DNA from: Ligula intestinalis
Taxonomy: Eukaryota > Platyhelminthes > Cestoda > Diphyllobothriidea > Diphyllobothriidae
DNA length: 64,000 nt
Direction of reading: 5' to 3'
Assembly: GCA_036362985.1 (NCBI GenBank)
Contig: JAYGXS010000007.1
Span: 19,449,074-19,513,073, forward strand
A program made the translations under genes and the position numbers. Shown in pieces: positions 1-10,690 of the stretch. How positions within the stretch are numbered: the first letter of the stretch is position 1; every line of letters starts with the position of its first letter. The notes under the pieces are model-generated. The model saw nothing but the letters and a program-made list of their open reading frames with translations. It did no database searches and was not told the DNA's origin.

Positions 1-299
1 TTCACCCCCCACCCTCCTTGCTCGTTCGACCTAGCTTCACCCTCATTAACTTCGTGGTATCCCCCAAGAATCAAGGAGACGCAAATGGAAAGCGTTTTCC
101 GGTAAGAGAAACGCCCTAGAGGCAGTTCAAAACATTAGTTCAAGAGAAGACTAGAAGGATTGGAATAATAGAAAACTTGTTGGTAACCTCAAGTAAAAAG
201 AGCTTGTATGGCCACCTAAACGGGAACGGGCCACATAAAGCAGGTGGCCTTGCAATAACTTTCAGGAAGTAGAAATATTGCTGTGCCTCAAGCCGAACG
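1..299. other. No feature recognised
   Basis: Non-coding AT-rich sequence. I see no convincing reading frame, RNA fold or repeat here. Confidence 0.5.
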
Positions 300-455
300 T
301 AAAACTAAATTTTAACCCTAATCTTAACTTTATCCTCAACCTAAACCCTCCAGTAAACAAGAATCCAGACTTAAATATTTGCTAGAATCCTGACGCTAAA
401 CGAAACTCTGACCCTCACCTCAACCTTACTCGTCACCTAAATCCTAAACCTTATA
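300..455. repeat. Degenerate CCTAAC-type low-complexity tract
   Basis: Loose repetition of short words such as TAACCCTAATC, CTCAACCTAAACCCTC, ACCCTCACCTCAACC and CACCTAAATCCTAAACC, strongly C-rich on this strand. It resembles a decayed telomere-like (TTAGGG complement) or minisatellite tract, but the period is not regular. Its origin is uncertain. Confidence 0.4.
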
Positions 456-539
456 TCCCCGGAATGTGATGCAAACCCAAATGTATCGTGGGCGGCTCCT
501 GATCTTATACACTACTTAGGTGGCCATGCAAGTCATTCT

Positions 540-690
540 CACTATCCTGATCCCAATCTGCGTATCTCACGCCATTCTATGGCAACCTATGATTAAGGAT
601 TCTCGACAGAAGCCGAAACGTCAGGAAAATAAAATTCTTGTTCCCCTGATCGCATCATCTTCTCCTTCCGAAATAAACCAGTCTCTTTTG
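540..690 (+). mobile_element. Solo terminal fragment of PLE family E
   Basis: This matches the 3' terminal arm of the PLE at 53.17-53.44 kb: ATGATTAAGGATTC, then GAAACGTCAGG, then an AATAAAATTCTTGTTCC-type stretch and TGATCGCATCATCTTCT. The same landmarks recur near 12.1, 44.65, 51.75, 52.15, 53.37 and 58.2 kb. The segment at 587-628 is a decayed minimal hammerhead-like motif. The C of CTGATGA is A and its G is T (ATGATTA), while the GAAAC-GTC half is intact. The PLE coding region is missing, so this is an isolated terminal piece. Confidence 0.6.
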
Positions 691-1040
691 TTTGTGTTCC
701 CCTCATATTACGGCGAAATTGTGACTGCATTTGTTTGGGTACGCTAAAAAAAGCGACGCTGTTTCCAAGTGAATAAGAAGCCATGCAAAAAGCAAGAAAA
801 AACTTACAGCGTGTTTCGGGGAAAGAAGTTCTGCAACCTCAGACGAATTTTATTTGAATAACATTAACAATCTTTCATGCCACACAACGGTCTCACACTA
901 TCTGAGGGGGAGTATGCGAAGAATAATACTATTTAATATAGACATGCGGGCTGGATATGCTTCCCTTTCCCACCGGATACCTTTACTGAGTTCTCTTCCT
1001 GCTCAGTCTGCCAAATAGGTTTCGCAAGCCACACTCACAG
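691..1040. other. No feature recognised
   Basis: AT-rich non-coding sequence. A short open frame overlapping 593-784 covers the repeat fragment and has no family resemblance. Confidence 0.4.
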
Positions 1041-1294
1041 AGGGCAGAGTTCCTTTAGCGGTCGGTGAGCGCCTCTGATCTAAATCAGCAAGATATCGAG
1101 CTCATGACCGAATGTTTAGGGCATTGGATTTCTGATCACAATAGTCGCGAGTTCAAGCCTCTGGTGGTACACCATTTGGGGCTGGATATAACAGGCTGAC
1201 GCTGAATAATAAGTCAGAAATGGCCATTCTAGTCTCCCTTGTCATTGAATGGAATACCCTCTGTCTACAGCTCCTGTCAGGGCCCGAAAAATGA
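1041..1294 (+). mobile_element. tRNA-headed SINE with hammerhead-like body, copy 1
   Basis: A leader with TTTAGCGGTCGGTGAGCG is followed by a tRNA-like head. The head has a D-arm/A-box-like part near 1099-1125 and a B-box-like GCGAGTTCAAGCC at 1146-1158. The body starts with a GGGGCTGGATATAAC block. The hammerhead-like part at 1191-1234 keeps CTGACG, a short hairpin, GAAA, the palindrome ATGGCCAT and CTAGTC. The tail AGTCTCCCTTGTC and CTGTCAGGGCCCGAAAA are family landmarks. Helix I is partly lost (AACAGG opposite CTAGTC). It is a non-coding, RNA polymerase III-type retroposon by inference from the two box-like motifs. Confidence 0.75.
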
Positions 1295-2895
1295 GACTAT
1301 TAAAAATATTTCGAACAGGGAAGAACCCGTTGGTTGAAATGCATATAATCTAACTGACGGCATTTTGGAGATTAATGTTTTTAAGAAGCTTTAAAAGCTA
1401 TGCTTACTAATTTGCACTTGTTGTTCGAATCCCAGCCTACGAAAAATGACAGACTGTATTCCATAAGTGTAAGGGTGTAGCTTTTTATAGAGACCACCCA
1501 GCTTTTACTCTTTCTGTTCAGCTGGCCAAAACCTAAAACACAGTCTACAGGGCTTTTGAAAATTAGCGATGCTGCCCTAATCACCTGCCTTTATCCACAA
1601 AACCCACAAAAATAAAATTCAACAAAAAGTGGTCCTGTCCTTAGTTCTCCAGCAATTATCCGGAGCATTACCCAACATGTCAAATATTTTGATTTACCTA
1701 CGCATTTTTTGTTGGGAATTCGCATTTTGAGTCGTAGCACATAAAGGCTCCTGAGCGGAGCTGCAACGCTGCTGCCATGATAGCGCGCACAGTGGCTATC
1801 GATTATTCGCAAGATCTGATTGGTCAATTGTGTCTGACGTTTTCTAATCAAGCGGACCGAATAAATAAACGCAGCCCTTTTTGAGAACGATTTGCTTTGT
1901 GGTAATACTTCTCCCCCGTGGTCGATTGCCCTCCCTTTCTCTCTCCTGCTGGCTTTGAAAACAACTGTCACGCAAGCTCACAGATCTTGCGAATTACAAG
2001 TAAACTTACGGTTGATAACAGGCTGAGGTCTGTTTCGCAAAATCATTTCGATCAAGACTGAATATACGGTCTCTGGTGCAGGAAAGTTAGGCAGACAAGT
2101 ATTACCATATACTTTGTTGAGAACCTGTGCGCACTGGTATGTCACCCTTATCTTCTTTGATTCGCTTCTTCAATTTATCATCTATAAACCTCCAGTTGGG
2201 CATAGAAACGTACAACAAAGCAGGCACTTCAGAAAGAGTCGAGGTCTCTTTATCTAATAGAGGTTTTCATGTCCTTATAGAGAACTGATCTGGTATGACT
2301 TGTCAGATATACGTCGCAGTCATCTCTGTCAGTCCCAACGCATTGCCTTACTTTGATCCCTTCCGCATTTAAGCCTGCTTAAGTTCATCAAAGAAATTTC
2401 ATCCGATCCGAAAAGTGTGATTTCTATAGCGTCCAACTTAGATCAAATGGTAAGATTTCGGTCGCGCTCCCTTTCATCTCTGGAAATGTGATTGACATGC
2501 ATAATTCATCGAAATTGCGTAGATGCCCTGCCTCGCCCACGTAAAACATGTTGTCTTGCGCTCAGTGCCTGTTAAAAGTCAAAAGCAAACGTCAGCCACA
2601 TCCTTAATCTTAACCGCAGTCCACATTTAACTGACTTGTAATACAAGGTGTGCCTGATACCGGGCCCTGTTGGGTGTATAGGACATCTCGAACGCAAGAT
2701 TAATCAGAAGGTGCAACAACAGCGTTTTTAAGTACCAAAATAGTGGTTGGACAGTGACGTTCGTCGTCCTTATAAGCTTATTAAGTTAGCTAGCCAAAGC
2801 AGGTTGTGTAGGATTAGTGCCTGGTTCCTATAGATATTGTTCAACCGTTACCAGATGTTTATTCCAGTTCTCCCCGGAAAAGGACGTTGTCGTCG
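1295..2895. other. No feature recognised
   Basis: AT-rich sequence. The 126-codon open frame on the minus strand at 1591-1971 shows no domain or motif I know and is probably chance. A lone B-box-like GTTCGAATCCCAGCC at 1422-1436 has no convincing A box upstream. Confidence 0.4.
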
Positions 2896-3003
2896 GCCAA
2901 GACAAAGGATACTGAACTGACCACTTTGTCACGTTAGTCAACATCAGCCAGTCATACTCAATCCCCGATGGTGCACCACCCAAGGCTCAAACCTGCAATA
3001 GGT
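2896..3003 (-). mobile_element. tRNA-headed SINE, truncated copy 2
   Basis: Read on the minus strand it begins in the B-box end of the tRNA-like head (GGTTTGAGCC). It continues through the GGTGGTGCACCA and GGATTGAGTATGACTGG blocks and ends at the tail word CTTTGTCTTGG. The hammerhead-like segment (2911-2953) keeps GACTGG and CTGATG, but the GAAA half and helix II are degraded. The 5' half of the head is missing. Confidence 0.6.
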
Positions 3004-3370
3004 TAAACGGAAGTTAAACACTGACATACTGTTAGCAAAAAAGTTTAATTTGACTTTCGTAAGCGAAATAACATGTGGATTAAAATGGCAAAGTATATCC
3101 TCTCTCAGTGCTCACTTAGACATTTCATTACGCTTGAGTACGTGATACCTGAGTTCAAAAGCGTCAGTCAAATGATTTTTTTGTATACGATACCTAAAAG
3201 CAAAGACTGTTTGGTTTCTGCAAACTGAATATTCTTAAGTCCTTACCTACTGCGCAACGACCGCAAATGTAGTCCTATTGGCAATATCATAGAGTAAATG
3301 AACGATTTTAATAACTTGAGGAGCGTTCGCCGATTGCTAACGGAACTCACTCATATCGCTCTACCTAGGG

Positions 3371-3662
3371 GCTATGTCTCAATTCCTAGCCAGCAGTCAC
3401 ACAGCGGTGAGTAGTTTAGGTAAACGGAATTGTCGAAAGAGAAAATGGAGATTGGAATGACCATTTTTAACTCACTAGCCTTCGTAAGCTTGTCATACCC
3501 AACCCCAAGTGATGCATCACCAGATGATCAAACTCGCTACTTTTGATCAGAAGTCTAACGTTCTAACCGATGAGCCACGGGCTGATCGTCTTGCCGGTTT
3601 AGATTGGGAATATTGACACTCATTAACGAAAATTCCCTGATTACTAACCGAATAGCCACTCT
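3371..3662 (-). mobile_element. tRNA-headed SINE, near full-length copy 3
   Basis: This is the clearest head. On the minus strand a leader with GTGTCAATATTCCCAATC and AAACCGGCAAGACGATC leads into a tRNA-like region at about 3512-3583. It has an A-box-like GTGGCTCATCGGTTAGAACG and a B-box-like AGCGAGTTTGATC. The GGTGATGCATCACTTGG and GGTTGGGTATGAC blocks follow, then the hammerhead-like segment (3450-3494). That segment is strongly decayed here, with AAAA in place of GAAA. The order leader, tRNA head, ribozyme-like body, tail defines the family in this window. Confidence 0.75.
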
Positions 3663-4829
3663 ATGTGAATTTTCTTGTTTTAGGGATCTAGTTGAAGCTC
3701 TGGCGATGAACAACGTGGATAAAATACGGCACTTTGGAAAATGATGATGAAGAACGCCTTTCTACGGTCCCAGTAAAAGAGGAAGCACCATTAAGACAAA
3801 AGTCCCAGAAAGATTTATTCTGCTTGGCTGACATAATGATTTTTTCCCATAGTCCATCAATCTAAATTTAAAGAAATCTTCACATCTATCTGACACAAAA
3901 GGTTTGTTTGAAGTGATATGATCCATTGACGGTGTATTAATGAAATGAAAAACATTTCACGGAACCTAGTCTACACAAAATCAGAAACGAAGCGTTCTTC
4001 TTGTGTTCTCAGAGGACAATAGGTGGTTGTTAACACATTTCATCTGCCCTTTTCGAGTCGCCCAACAAAACTGAGGCTCACGTCACAATGCTCCTTCCGG
4101 ATGACTGCAGATAAGACAGAATAGGTCATTACAGTCTGTCTTGTCGTTTTCCAGAAAACTTCACTCGTATTGTGACCACTCACGCGGATTGGAGAGCCTG
4201 TGGGAAAATGTAACTGTCGCATCCCGTCCTGGAGCCCATGTAAAGTTTTGCACGCCACTGTTTCATGGGATTGCTTTGCCAGCTCTGAGCGGGTCGTTTA
4301 GTGTAAACTAGTCGAGAAGACTGTCTGATGCATAAACCTCATTGAGCGTTGATGCAGGAGAGGGGTGGGCGACTAGCTATTCCATGTCACTAAACCACGC
4401 ACACGGCACTCCAGAGAGAAACTTGCGTTAGAGAACAAACTCATTGTTAGCGCCCGTCATGGATTGTAAGGCTGTGAAGCCCGTTGACGTATAAATCAAC
4501 CGATATATTTATTTAAATGTCATGTACAAATTTCGTAAAATAAAACGTAGACGATCGCAGCCATAACCAACAGGAGATCAAAGGTAATCGATACGCATTG
4601 ACATAGACAGGACGGTAAAGTTCAATACCGTTTATCAAATACGGTTAAGTAGTCAGATGTTTTGTTTATGACTCGTCAGTTTGATAAGGCATGTGGAAAC
4701 CAGTCTCAACCTTTGAGAGAAGGCATTTATTTCGTTCCCGTTTAGTATTTCTCTTGATAATTTAATTGATTAAAATGTCAGTCTTTATTATAGATATTAA
4801 TTTGCGCGAAGCTTCGAGGTCCAGACAAC
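3663..4829. other. No feature recognised
   Basis: AT-rich non-coding sequence with only short open frames and no repeat match that I can recognise within the window. Confidence 0.4.
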
Positions 4830-4945
4830 ATATTGTGTGCATCACCTTCCAAAGAGGAAGAAGAAGGGCAATTTCATGAATCAAAGTATATGTTGACTGA
4901 CGTTTCAAAAGCTCACTCACTTCCATCGTCAGGGTACCATGCTTA
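4830..4945 (-). mobile_element. Solo terminal fragment of PLE family D
   Basis: This matches the terminal arms of the PLE at 36.67-38.52 kb. It has a GAAGAAGAAGGGCAATTTC end, then on the minus strand CTGACGATGGAAG and TTTTGAAACGTCAG. Positions 4895-4933 form the minimal hammerhead-like motif: CTGACGA, a loop-out, GAAAC-GTC. No coding part is attached. It lies just left of a SINE cluster. Confidence 0.6.
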
Positions 4946-4994
4946 CTCTTCCATGGACGCAGGCTGTCGCTCAGCAACCTCAAACATACGATGG

Positions 4995-5095
4995 AGTAGA
5001 TCCGACAAAGACAAGGGAGAACTGAATGGCTATTTATGGCTTATAAGCCATTATCAACCAGTCGTACTCAATCTCAAGGAGTGGAACTCACGGGA
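4995..5095 (-). mobile_element. tRNA-headed SINE, truncated copy 4
   Basis: This is the minus-strand body and tail of the SINE: GATTGAGTACGACTGG, then TTGATAA, then a perfect five-pair helix II (TGGCT, loop TATA, AGCCA), then TAAA, then CTCCCTTGTCTTTGTCGG. Two core bases are changed, CTGATGA to TTGATAA and GAAA to TAAA. The hairpin itself is intact. Confidence 0.65.
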
Positions 5096-5159
5096 AAAGT
5101 ATATGCCCTTAACAGATAAATCAGATGAACATCCCACTCCAATCATATTTACGATCAAA

Positions 5160-5400
5160 ACCGACAAAACAGCGTGCCCGTGGTACCAAGGTAAAGTGGT
5201 AAACGCAATGACCAAAGGTCCTGGGTTCGAATCTCGGGGGTTCCAACCCCTGAGATTGGGTACGACTGGCTAAAGATGGCTAACAAGCGAGAAATGGCCA
5301 TTCTGGTCTCCCTGGTCTTTGTCGGATCCACTCCATAATGTGTTTGAGGTCGCTTAGCGACCGCCTGATTTCGCTCAAGTACGAGCCTAAAGGTGCTTCC
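5160..5400 (+). mobile_element. tRNA-headed SINE, copy 5
   Basis: A tRNA-like head lies at about 5171-5243, with A-box-like TGGTACCAAGGTAAAGTGG and a good B box GGGTTCGAATC. The GGGTACGACTGG block, hammerhead-like body and tail CTGGTCTTTGTCGG follow. A roughly 60-bp stretch beginning GGGAAAAGTATATGCCC occurs just left (5092-5150) and again just right (5401-5460), so the copy sits between direct repeats. These are too long for ordinary SINE target duplications and more likely reflect a local tandem duplication. Confidence 0.7.
5264..5308 (+). ncRNA. Hammerhead-like fold in SINE copy 5
   Basis: Helix I GACTGG pairs with CTGGTC at all six positions, with G-T wobbles. The core reads CTAAAGA, one base off the hammerhead CTGANGA (G5 is A). 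Helix II is TGGCT, loop AACA, AGCGA. GAAA is intact. Helix III is the palindrome ATGGCCAT followed by T. The G5 change should impair cleavage, so this is probably an inactive descendant. The pairing pattern matches that of other copies. Confidence 0.5.
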
Positions 5401-5489
5401 GGGAAAAGTATATGCCCTTACCAGAAAGATAAGATGAACACCCCATTTCCATAAATATATATGCATATATAGATGTCGAAGTAGAAGTG

Positions 5490-5635
5490 AAAAGGACAGG
5501 GAAAACTGAATGACTATTTTCAGCCGTCTTTAGCCAGCCATACCCAATCCCATGGTAGAGATACCAAGGTTTCTAGCCCGGAACCTTTTGGTCATTGAGT
5601 GCATAACTCTACCATTACACTACCGGCTCGTTGGT
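5490..5635 (-). mobile_element. tRNA-headed SINE, copy 6 with deleted helix II
   Basis: On the minus strand a head with GAGCCGG and GTAATGGTAGAG words leads to GATTGGGTATGGCTGG, CTAAAGA, CGGCT and then GAAAATAG. The 3' side of the helix II hairpin is missing, so the ribozyme-like fold cannot form. The tail reads CATTCAGTTTTCCCTG. Confidence 0.55.
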
Positions 5636-5769
5636 TTCCTTTTTTTAAATCCGGAGCTTACACATCCGGTTAAGAAACAGTACGTTCCATTTTGCCCTAG
5701 ATCTCACATTAGAGTCCTCGCGGACAGTCACATAGTGCTTCAGCGCTAAAGTACAATGAAAAGATCGGG

Positions 5770-5900
5770 TGATGAACAACTGGGATTGGATATGATTGGG
5801 CGATGACCGCTAACAAGGCAACAATGAACGTTCCGGTATTCCTTATCTTTATTGGTTCCCTTTTACCATACAATACAACTCACTGCCTCTGAGGGCTTTA
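5770..5900 (+). mobile_element. tRNA-headed SINE, truncated copy 7
   Basis: Body and tail only: GGATTGGATATGATTGGG, CGATGAC, CGCTAACAAGG, and a decayed tail with TTCCTTATCTTTATTGG and CAATACAACTCACTG. The head is absent. With copies 4-6 it makes a mixed-orientation cluster of about 0.9 kb. Confidence 0.5.
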
Positions 5901-8534
5901 GATTGAGCTCCAAAGCACAACGGGACAAAATAGAAAAATCAGTGAAAACCCAACTACCATATATGTAGATGACCATAGTAAATTAAATATTATCATACTG
6001 TTATCTTTGCCGGCACAAAATATCCAACTAAAATGGTGCTTATGCTCGATATATTACAGCACAGCATTGATAGATTTTATGCATGTGCCATGTGCATAAT
6101 ATTCCTGGTGGATGACAGTCAGTTGCATTACGCACGACAAACGTGCATTTAATAAAAATGTTTTGGTATTCCATCAAGCCTTCCAAACTGGATGTGATTC
6201 CAGTGACATTGATTCAGAAATAAGCGAGAATCAATCAGGGACTGGTTCGTTTACTTGTACTTTAATAGTACACAATAAATATACGTTCCGTCAACTCAAA
6301 AAGAGCAAGCTGTGCAGCAAGCATATTCAAAAACGACAGCGTTGAAAAACCAGGAAGTAGTATATTATTAAAATGCTCTATCTCAAACGATGACAAGCAA
6401 TTAACTGTCAATCTATGCTCGAACAGGAGCCTTTGGACACTTATCCCATTTGTGGTTTTCCGTCAACAATGCGAAGATGTTGGAATTAGAAGTGTAATAG
6501 CTGTACTTTTCTTTACATGTTCTGCAACACCAGCCATCGGCAATGTAGACAATTTTCACCGAAAAAAGAAGGGAAAATATACATTTTTTGATATCCTTTG
6601 GCTAAATTTTATTGGCTTACGTTTATTAATGGGCAAACCTGCCCTGAAAACAGAGGATGTATACTGATTCGAATTAACTTGAAACTGGGTTAAATTGACA
6701 GCATAAGTTTTGCCAAAATTTATTTTCCCTTGTTCCTTGATTACCTTGTCTGCAATATAGTTAACCATTAATTGCGGCTTCCCTAGGCTTCTGGCAAATC
6801 GATGGAAGATAGTGCAGTTTGTATTCAAAATTTTATGCCTACTAAAGTAATTTTCACGCCGCTTAGGTGTCGATATTGAACCACTGCTCATATTTTCTAC
6901 CAGTTTTCTCCCATTACGTATCAAGATCCGAAGCTAGCTTTTTACGTGGCAGAAATAAACTTTATGCTATTACTCAATACCTCCCAATCCATACTTAGAC
7001 TTGAAAATCATCCACCTACTATCAGTTGCCAGTCCACTCAAAACAAACTTCCAAAAAGCACTGTAAGTGAATTAAGTCACTGGCACCTTGTTTAGTATAT
7101 CTTTGTAAGCTGTCATGACCTTAACCAATTTGAATTTCAGTGCTTCAGTCATAGTGTAAATTCCTACTTACGTAATAATAGGCAAACCTTCCGAGTCTAT
7201 AAGGCAAGCGCGCCAATGTTGGCTTCTAAACTAGACAAGAACTATCTTATTCTGAAATTATAAAGTACGTTTGCTTCCTAAGCACGATCAACTTTAATCT
7301 GACAATATAAAAAAATAATTGCGGGCTAAAAAATGACGCAGTTTTCTGACCACACCTTGACCTTTCCTACTTATTTATGCAATCGTATAAGTTAAAACAA
7401 TGATGTTTAATTACGCCCCCTTCAAACAAAATTATTTTGTTGTGCCTAAGCAAGAATAAATGGATATTAGTGCAAATATATTAAACCATTACAATCATCT
7501 ATAGCGTTGATTTTCCATTTTTCCTTCAACTTGTTATGTGGGATGCTATCGGATCGCTCTACGGGGGAGGATTGTGTCGGGGCAAAAGCGTTCCTCTAAT
7601 GCTCTCTCAAGACCAGAACAAGCCTGTATTGTGCAGTTATTCTTCATTTTTATCGAAATAAATAGCATAAAACCGTTTCATCTTGCCACCTTTTTGTTAA
7701 CCACACTAAATGTTACTGTCATGGTCTACTAAAATTAAAATTTTACGGACAATATCTTGAAGATATTACAGTTTTCCTCGGAATATACCGATCATCAGGA
7801 AGATACATCTGGTGACATTTTTATGAAGATCAATTTACTAAAATTAGAAAACTGCAGTGTGCTTCAACAACAATTGAGTCGCCTGCTTCTTAGCTGGTTC
7901 GTAGAGCCTGAAATTATGTTTGAACCTGTACATGATCGCTGTCTTAGTCCCAACGTTTAAGGAGACTGTTACGCAACTTCCTACATGCTTTCCATTATAA
8001 GCTACTCCCACTTGTGATGTGAATCTTTGTTCCATGGTCATTAAGCATCAAGCAGCATCACAAAAAGCATGCCCTAAATTAAGATCATTTGTTAATATCT
8101 GTTTTTAGTGGTGTTAAATATCTTGCATTCCATGACAACATCCGCTTCCGTTCATTGATTGGGAAATATTGGCAGATATAGCTCCCGTAAATATCTTTCG
8201 AATGCCTTTAAATCTACCAGCAGCAAAAGACCACAGCTTCCGCGCACATCAACTACGTTCGGACCACCACATTTTTTAACAGGCTTGAGATTTCAGCAAA
8301 GTAAGAACGTAACTAATATCATCGACGACATCAAAATTCATTTTGGACGAGTCAGCAAATCAGTTGGACCGGAAATCAATATTTGTTAAAAAAGAATACA
8401 ATTTAAAACATGGCAGGAACATAAACAGTGAAGAAAGTACAACTGGGTCTGACAAATACACACGGAGAAAAAATTGAAGTTTGTACAGAAATAGCGGGAA
8501 CGTCAAAATGTGACACTTGCGTCACTTGGAATTA
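5901..8534. other. No feature recognised
   Basis: AT-rich sequence. The longest open frame (minus, 6556-6924, 122 codons) contains no motif I recognise. It could be a decayed exon or chance. Confidence 0.35.
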
Positions 8535-8720
8535 TCACGGCAGTGGACGGGGGAAAACGAGTTCAACGCCATCTTTTTCTTTGGCCATTTTATTTAATTG
8601 GTCGAAAAGGCATTGCTCCACCAGGGCAAATGGCACCCGTCTTCCACCACTCGGGGAACCGAATATGGCTTCGCATGCCTCAATAGCTTGGTCAACACGG
8701 TTACTAGAGTAAAAGTACTC
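8535..8720 (-). CDS. Candidate terminal exon, unknown protein
   Basis: A minus-strand block of 61 codons ends in TGA. It is preceded immediately by a splice-acceptor-like TTTGATTTTTTAG. The frame is open from the first base (GAG TAC TTT...). Its peptide is balanced and soluble-looking, including SNRVDQAIEACEAIFG, RRVPFALVEQC and DQLNKMAKEKDG. Base composition is richer in G+C than the surroundings, as expected for coding sequence. It starts in phase 0, which matches the phase at the donor-like site ending the block at 9183-9327. I do not recognise the family. It could also be a fragment of an unrecognised mobile element. The start of the gene is not visible. Confidence 0.4.
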   Translation of the reverse strand, partial: EYFYSSNRVDQAIEACEAIFGSPSGGRRVPFALVEQCLFDQLNKMAKEKDGVELVFPRPLP

Positions 8721-9182
8721 CTAAAAAATCAAAGATGACTTTGAGTTCAAAAACAAACCATGTTGTAATATTCTGCTATTAGGCTTTGTCTAATTAATTC
8801 AGGCAAGTGGTATCGGGATTTTTGCGTTGAACTCTATGCCTAACTAACTAAATAAAAATTAATTGCTCATATTTAACTAACAGCAAGCCTGCAGACCTTT
8901 TTGGCGCAAGGGATTTTATTTTGTAAAAACACCTAAAAAATAACCTATGACCATTCAGAAGTCAATTTCCAAAACACACATGTTTTTTTCTTTTAGAGTG
9001 TTGCACGGTTCTATTCAATGCTCCTCTTCTACATTAGGCCAGATAGCCTTAGGCATTGGAGGAACTGAAAAAGCTTAACTATTGGTAATGACGGTACTTT
9101 TTAAAATCATACGTGTATAATGATGATGAAAGCGGTGCATGTAAAAGCTGATAAAATATCCAGGAATAATAGGCATGCCCAC

Positions 9183-9327
9183 CTTTTCCAGCATGTGATC
9201 ACTGACGTAGGGCATTTTGGCCAATGAAATTGCAGCCAGGACCAAGAGGGACGCAACAAATTTGTGAACCTTGTTCGCATTCCAAAATGTCCCAGTCATC
9301 TTAAGTATCGTTTTGCGAAGGTATGCA
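9183..9327 (-). CDS. Candidate internal exon, unknown protein
   Basis: A minus-strand open block of 48 full codons runs from an AG at 9328-9329 (CATCAG) to a donor-like AAAAG followed by GTGGGC. The peptide includes TILKMTGTFWNANKVHK, then a hydrophobic run FVASLLVLAAISLAK, then MPYVSDHMLEK. The exit phase is 0, matching the candidate exon downstream across an intron of about 460 bp. The acceptor lacks a strong pyrimidine tract, and the frame stays open to about 9371, so the 5' boundary is unsure. The frame also reads on beyond the donor to a stop near 9075, so an unspliced reading is possible. The family is not recognised. Confidence 0.35.
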
Positions 9328-9371
9328 CTGATGTCGGACAAGGTTTTCACACAGCTTATATAATATGTCAA

Positions 9372-10149
9372 GCCATACCCATTGAACGGTACTCATTGGT
9401 CGACAGCACTTTAACCAAACAGATCTAAGCTGGCCAAACATACATCTCCTCTACGCCCCTAGACTAGTAAAGGGAAAGGTCCGTGGTACTGGCATAAGCG
9501 AATGAATGAAGCAAAGCGTACAGTTTGGAAACATATGTAAGAAAAAAAGGGTTGGAGTTCGTGACCTAGCCGATTAAAGGTCACAATACTCACAATAAAC
9601 CTTGTAAAATTCAGACCATCCATCCCGCAGCCACGATACGTATGTTGCTTTAGATGAGCAACCGTCGGTCAAAGAAATACATATTTATATATTTATAACA
9701 AACTTTTTATCAAGTAAAATCTCATTTATTTGATCTTACGCCAGGGAAGTAGGCAGAGATAAACAGTTACAAATTTAACACAGAGGTACTCTGTTGATTG
9801 TACTGTAATTCAGTTGGACAGAAAAACTCCTAAGGTAACCAAAGTGGACTGGTCTGTAAAATGTTTGAACATCAAATCGGACTTATCTTCCAATGCTTTC
9901 TAGGGTCAGCCGAAGTTTTGCTCAGTGCTAAGTATTAACGTCTGGTTTGTTAGCAGGGATAAAAAATGCCTCGCAAATCCTAGTCGTAGAGGTTTGTGGG
10001 AGCCTGTCCCCAGCAGGTTGACTTTAATATATTACCTCCTTTGAGTTGTGAGCAGAGGCATTACCCTGCGCCATCCGGCTGATACTGATGGATGCTATTA
10101 TAACCAACGACAAACTTCAGGATTTTGAAGTAATTGTTGCCTAATATGA
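9372..10149. other. No feature recognised
   Basis: AT-rich sequence. No further exon of the candidate gene could be picked out with both splice signals. Confidence 0.35.
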
Positions 10150-10690
10150 ATTTAAAACAAGCGTAGACAGCAGGATTAATTGAATTAAAGAAATATCGCG
10201 ACGGCTTTTCAACTGGATCCCGTCGTTGCATGAGTCAGATAACGGCCAAAAGCATACAGCAGATTAAATTTCACAGAGTGTCAATGCATAACAGCAAGGG
10301 TTCTTAATCAGTGTAAATAATGATCAGTTGGAGGTAACTAAATCAAACCAGCCTATAGAAGCGACCTACACACGTCAGGATAAACCTGACCTGTGTAAAC
10401 ACCTCAACCACGTGGCCAATCTTGGTAATTGGGCAGTTGTAATCACGACTTGGTTGGCGCCAATTTCTCTCCACTTACGCTTTATACGCTTATTTGATGT
10501 AGCTTTCTCAAGTTAATCATCATTTGCAGTGAACTATGACACTTGCTGTTATACATTGACATTCTGTAAAATTTAGCCCACCGTATGTTTCTAACCGGTA
10601 TTTCACTTCTGCACCGACGGGATGCAGTTGAGAAGCCGTCGCTAAATTTGTTAAATTCAATTATTTCTGCTGTCTACACTTGTTTTAAAC
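10150..10690 (+). mobile_element. PLE-1: short PLE remnant with inverted arms
   Basis: Two inverted arms of about 185 bp (10150-10334 and 10505-10690) flank a centre of about 170 bp. Shared words read from either end include TTTAAAACAAG, GTAGACAGCAG, CGACGGCTT and CAATG-ATAACAGCAAG. The centre encodes the tail of a GIY-YIG polyprotein. The element fits a strongly 5'-truncated PLE carrying an inverted copy of its own 3' end, the same plan as PLE-2, 4, 6 and 9. Confidence 0.6.
10340..10440 (+). pseudogene. C-terminal remnant of PLE polyprotein
   Basis: The frame reads EATYTRQDKPDLCKHLNHVA and then NLGNW. This parallels the end of the PLE-2 protein (RRRKPELCKQLDHVINL) in spacing and key residues: Lys-Pro-x-Leu-Cys-Lys, Leu-x-His-Val and Asn-Leu. 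In PLEs this lies C-terminal to the GIY-YIG catalytic region. Nothing of the reverse transcriptase remains. Confidence 0.55.

Noticed and set aside
4833..5273. 146-codon plus-strand open frame
   Set aside because: It runs across a PLE end and two SINE copies in opposite orientations, so it is a chance frame through repeats.
6556..6924. Minus-strand open frame of 122 codons
   Set aside because: No motif, no compositional rise and no splice context. A frame this long can occur by chance in 64 kb.
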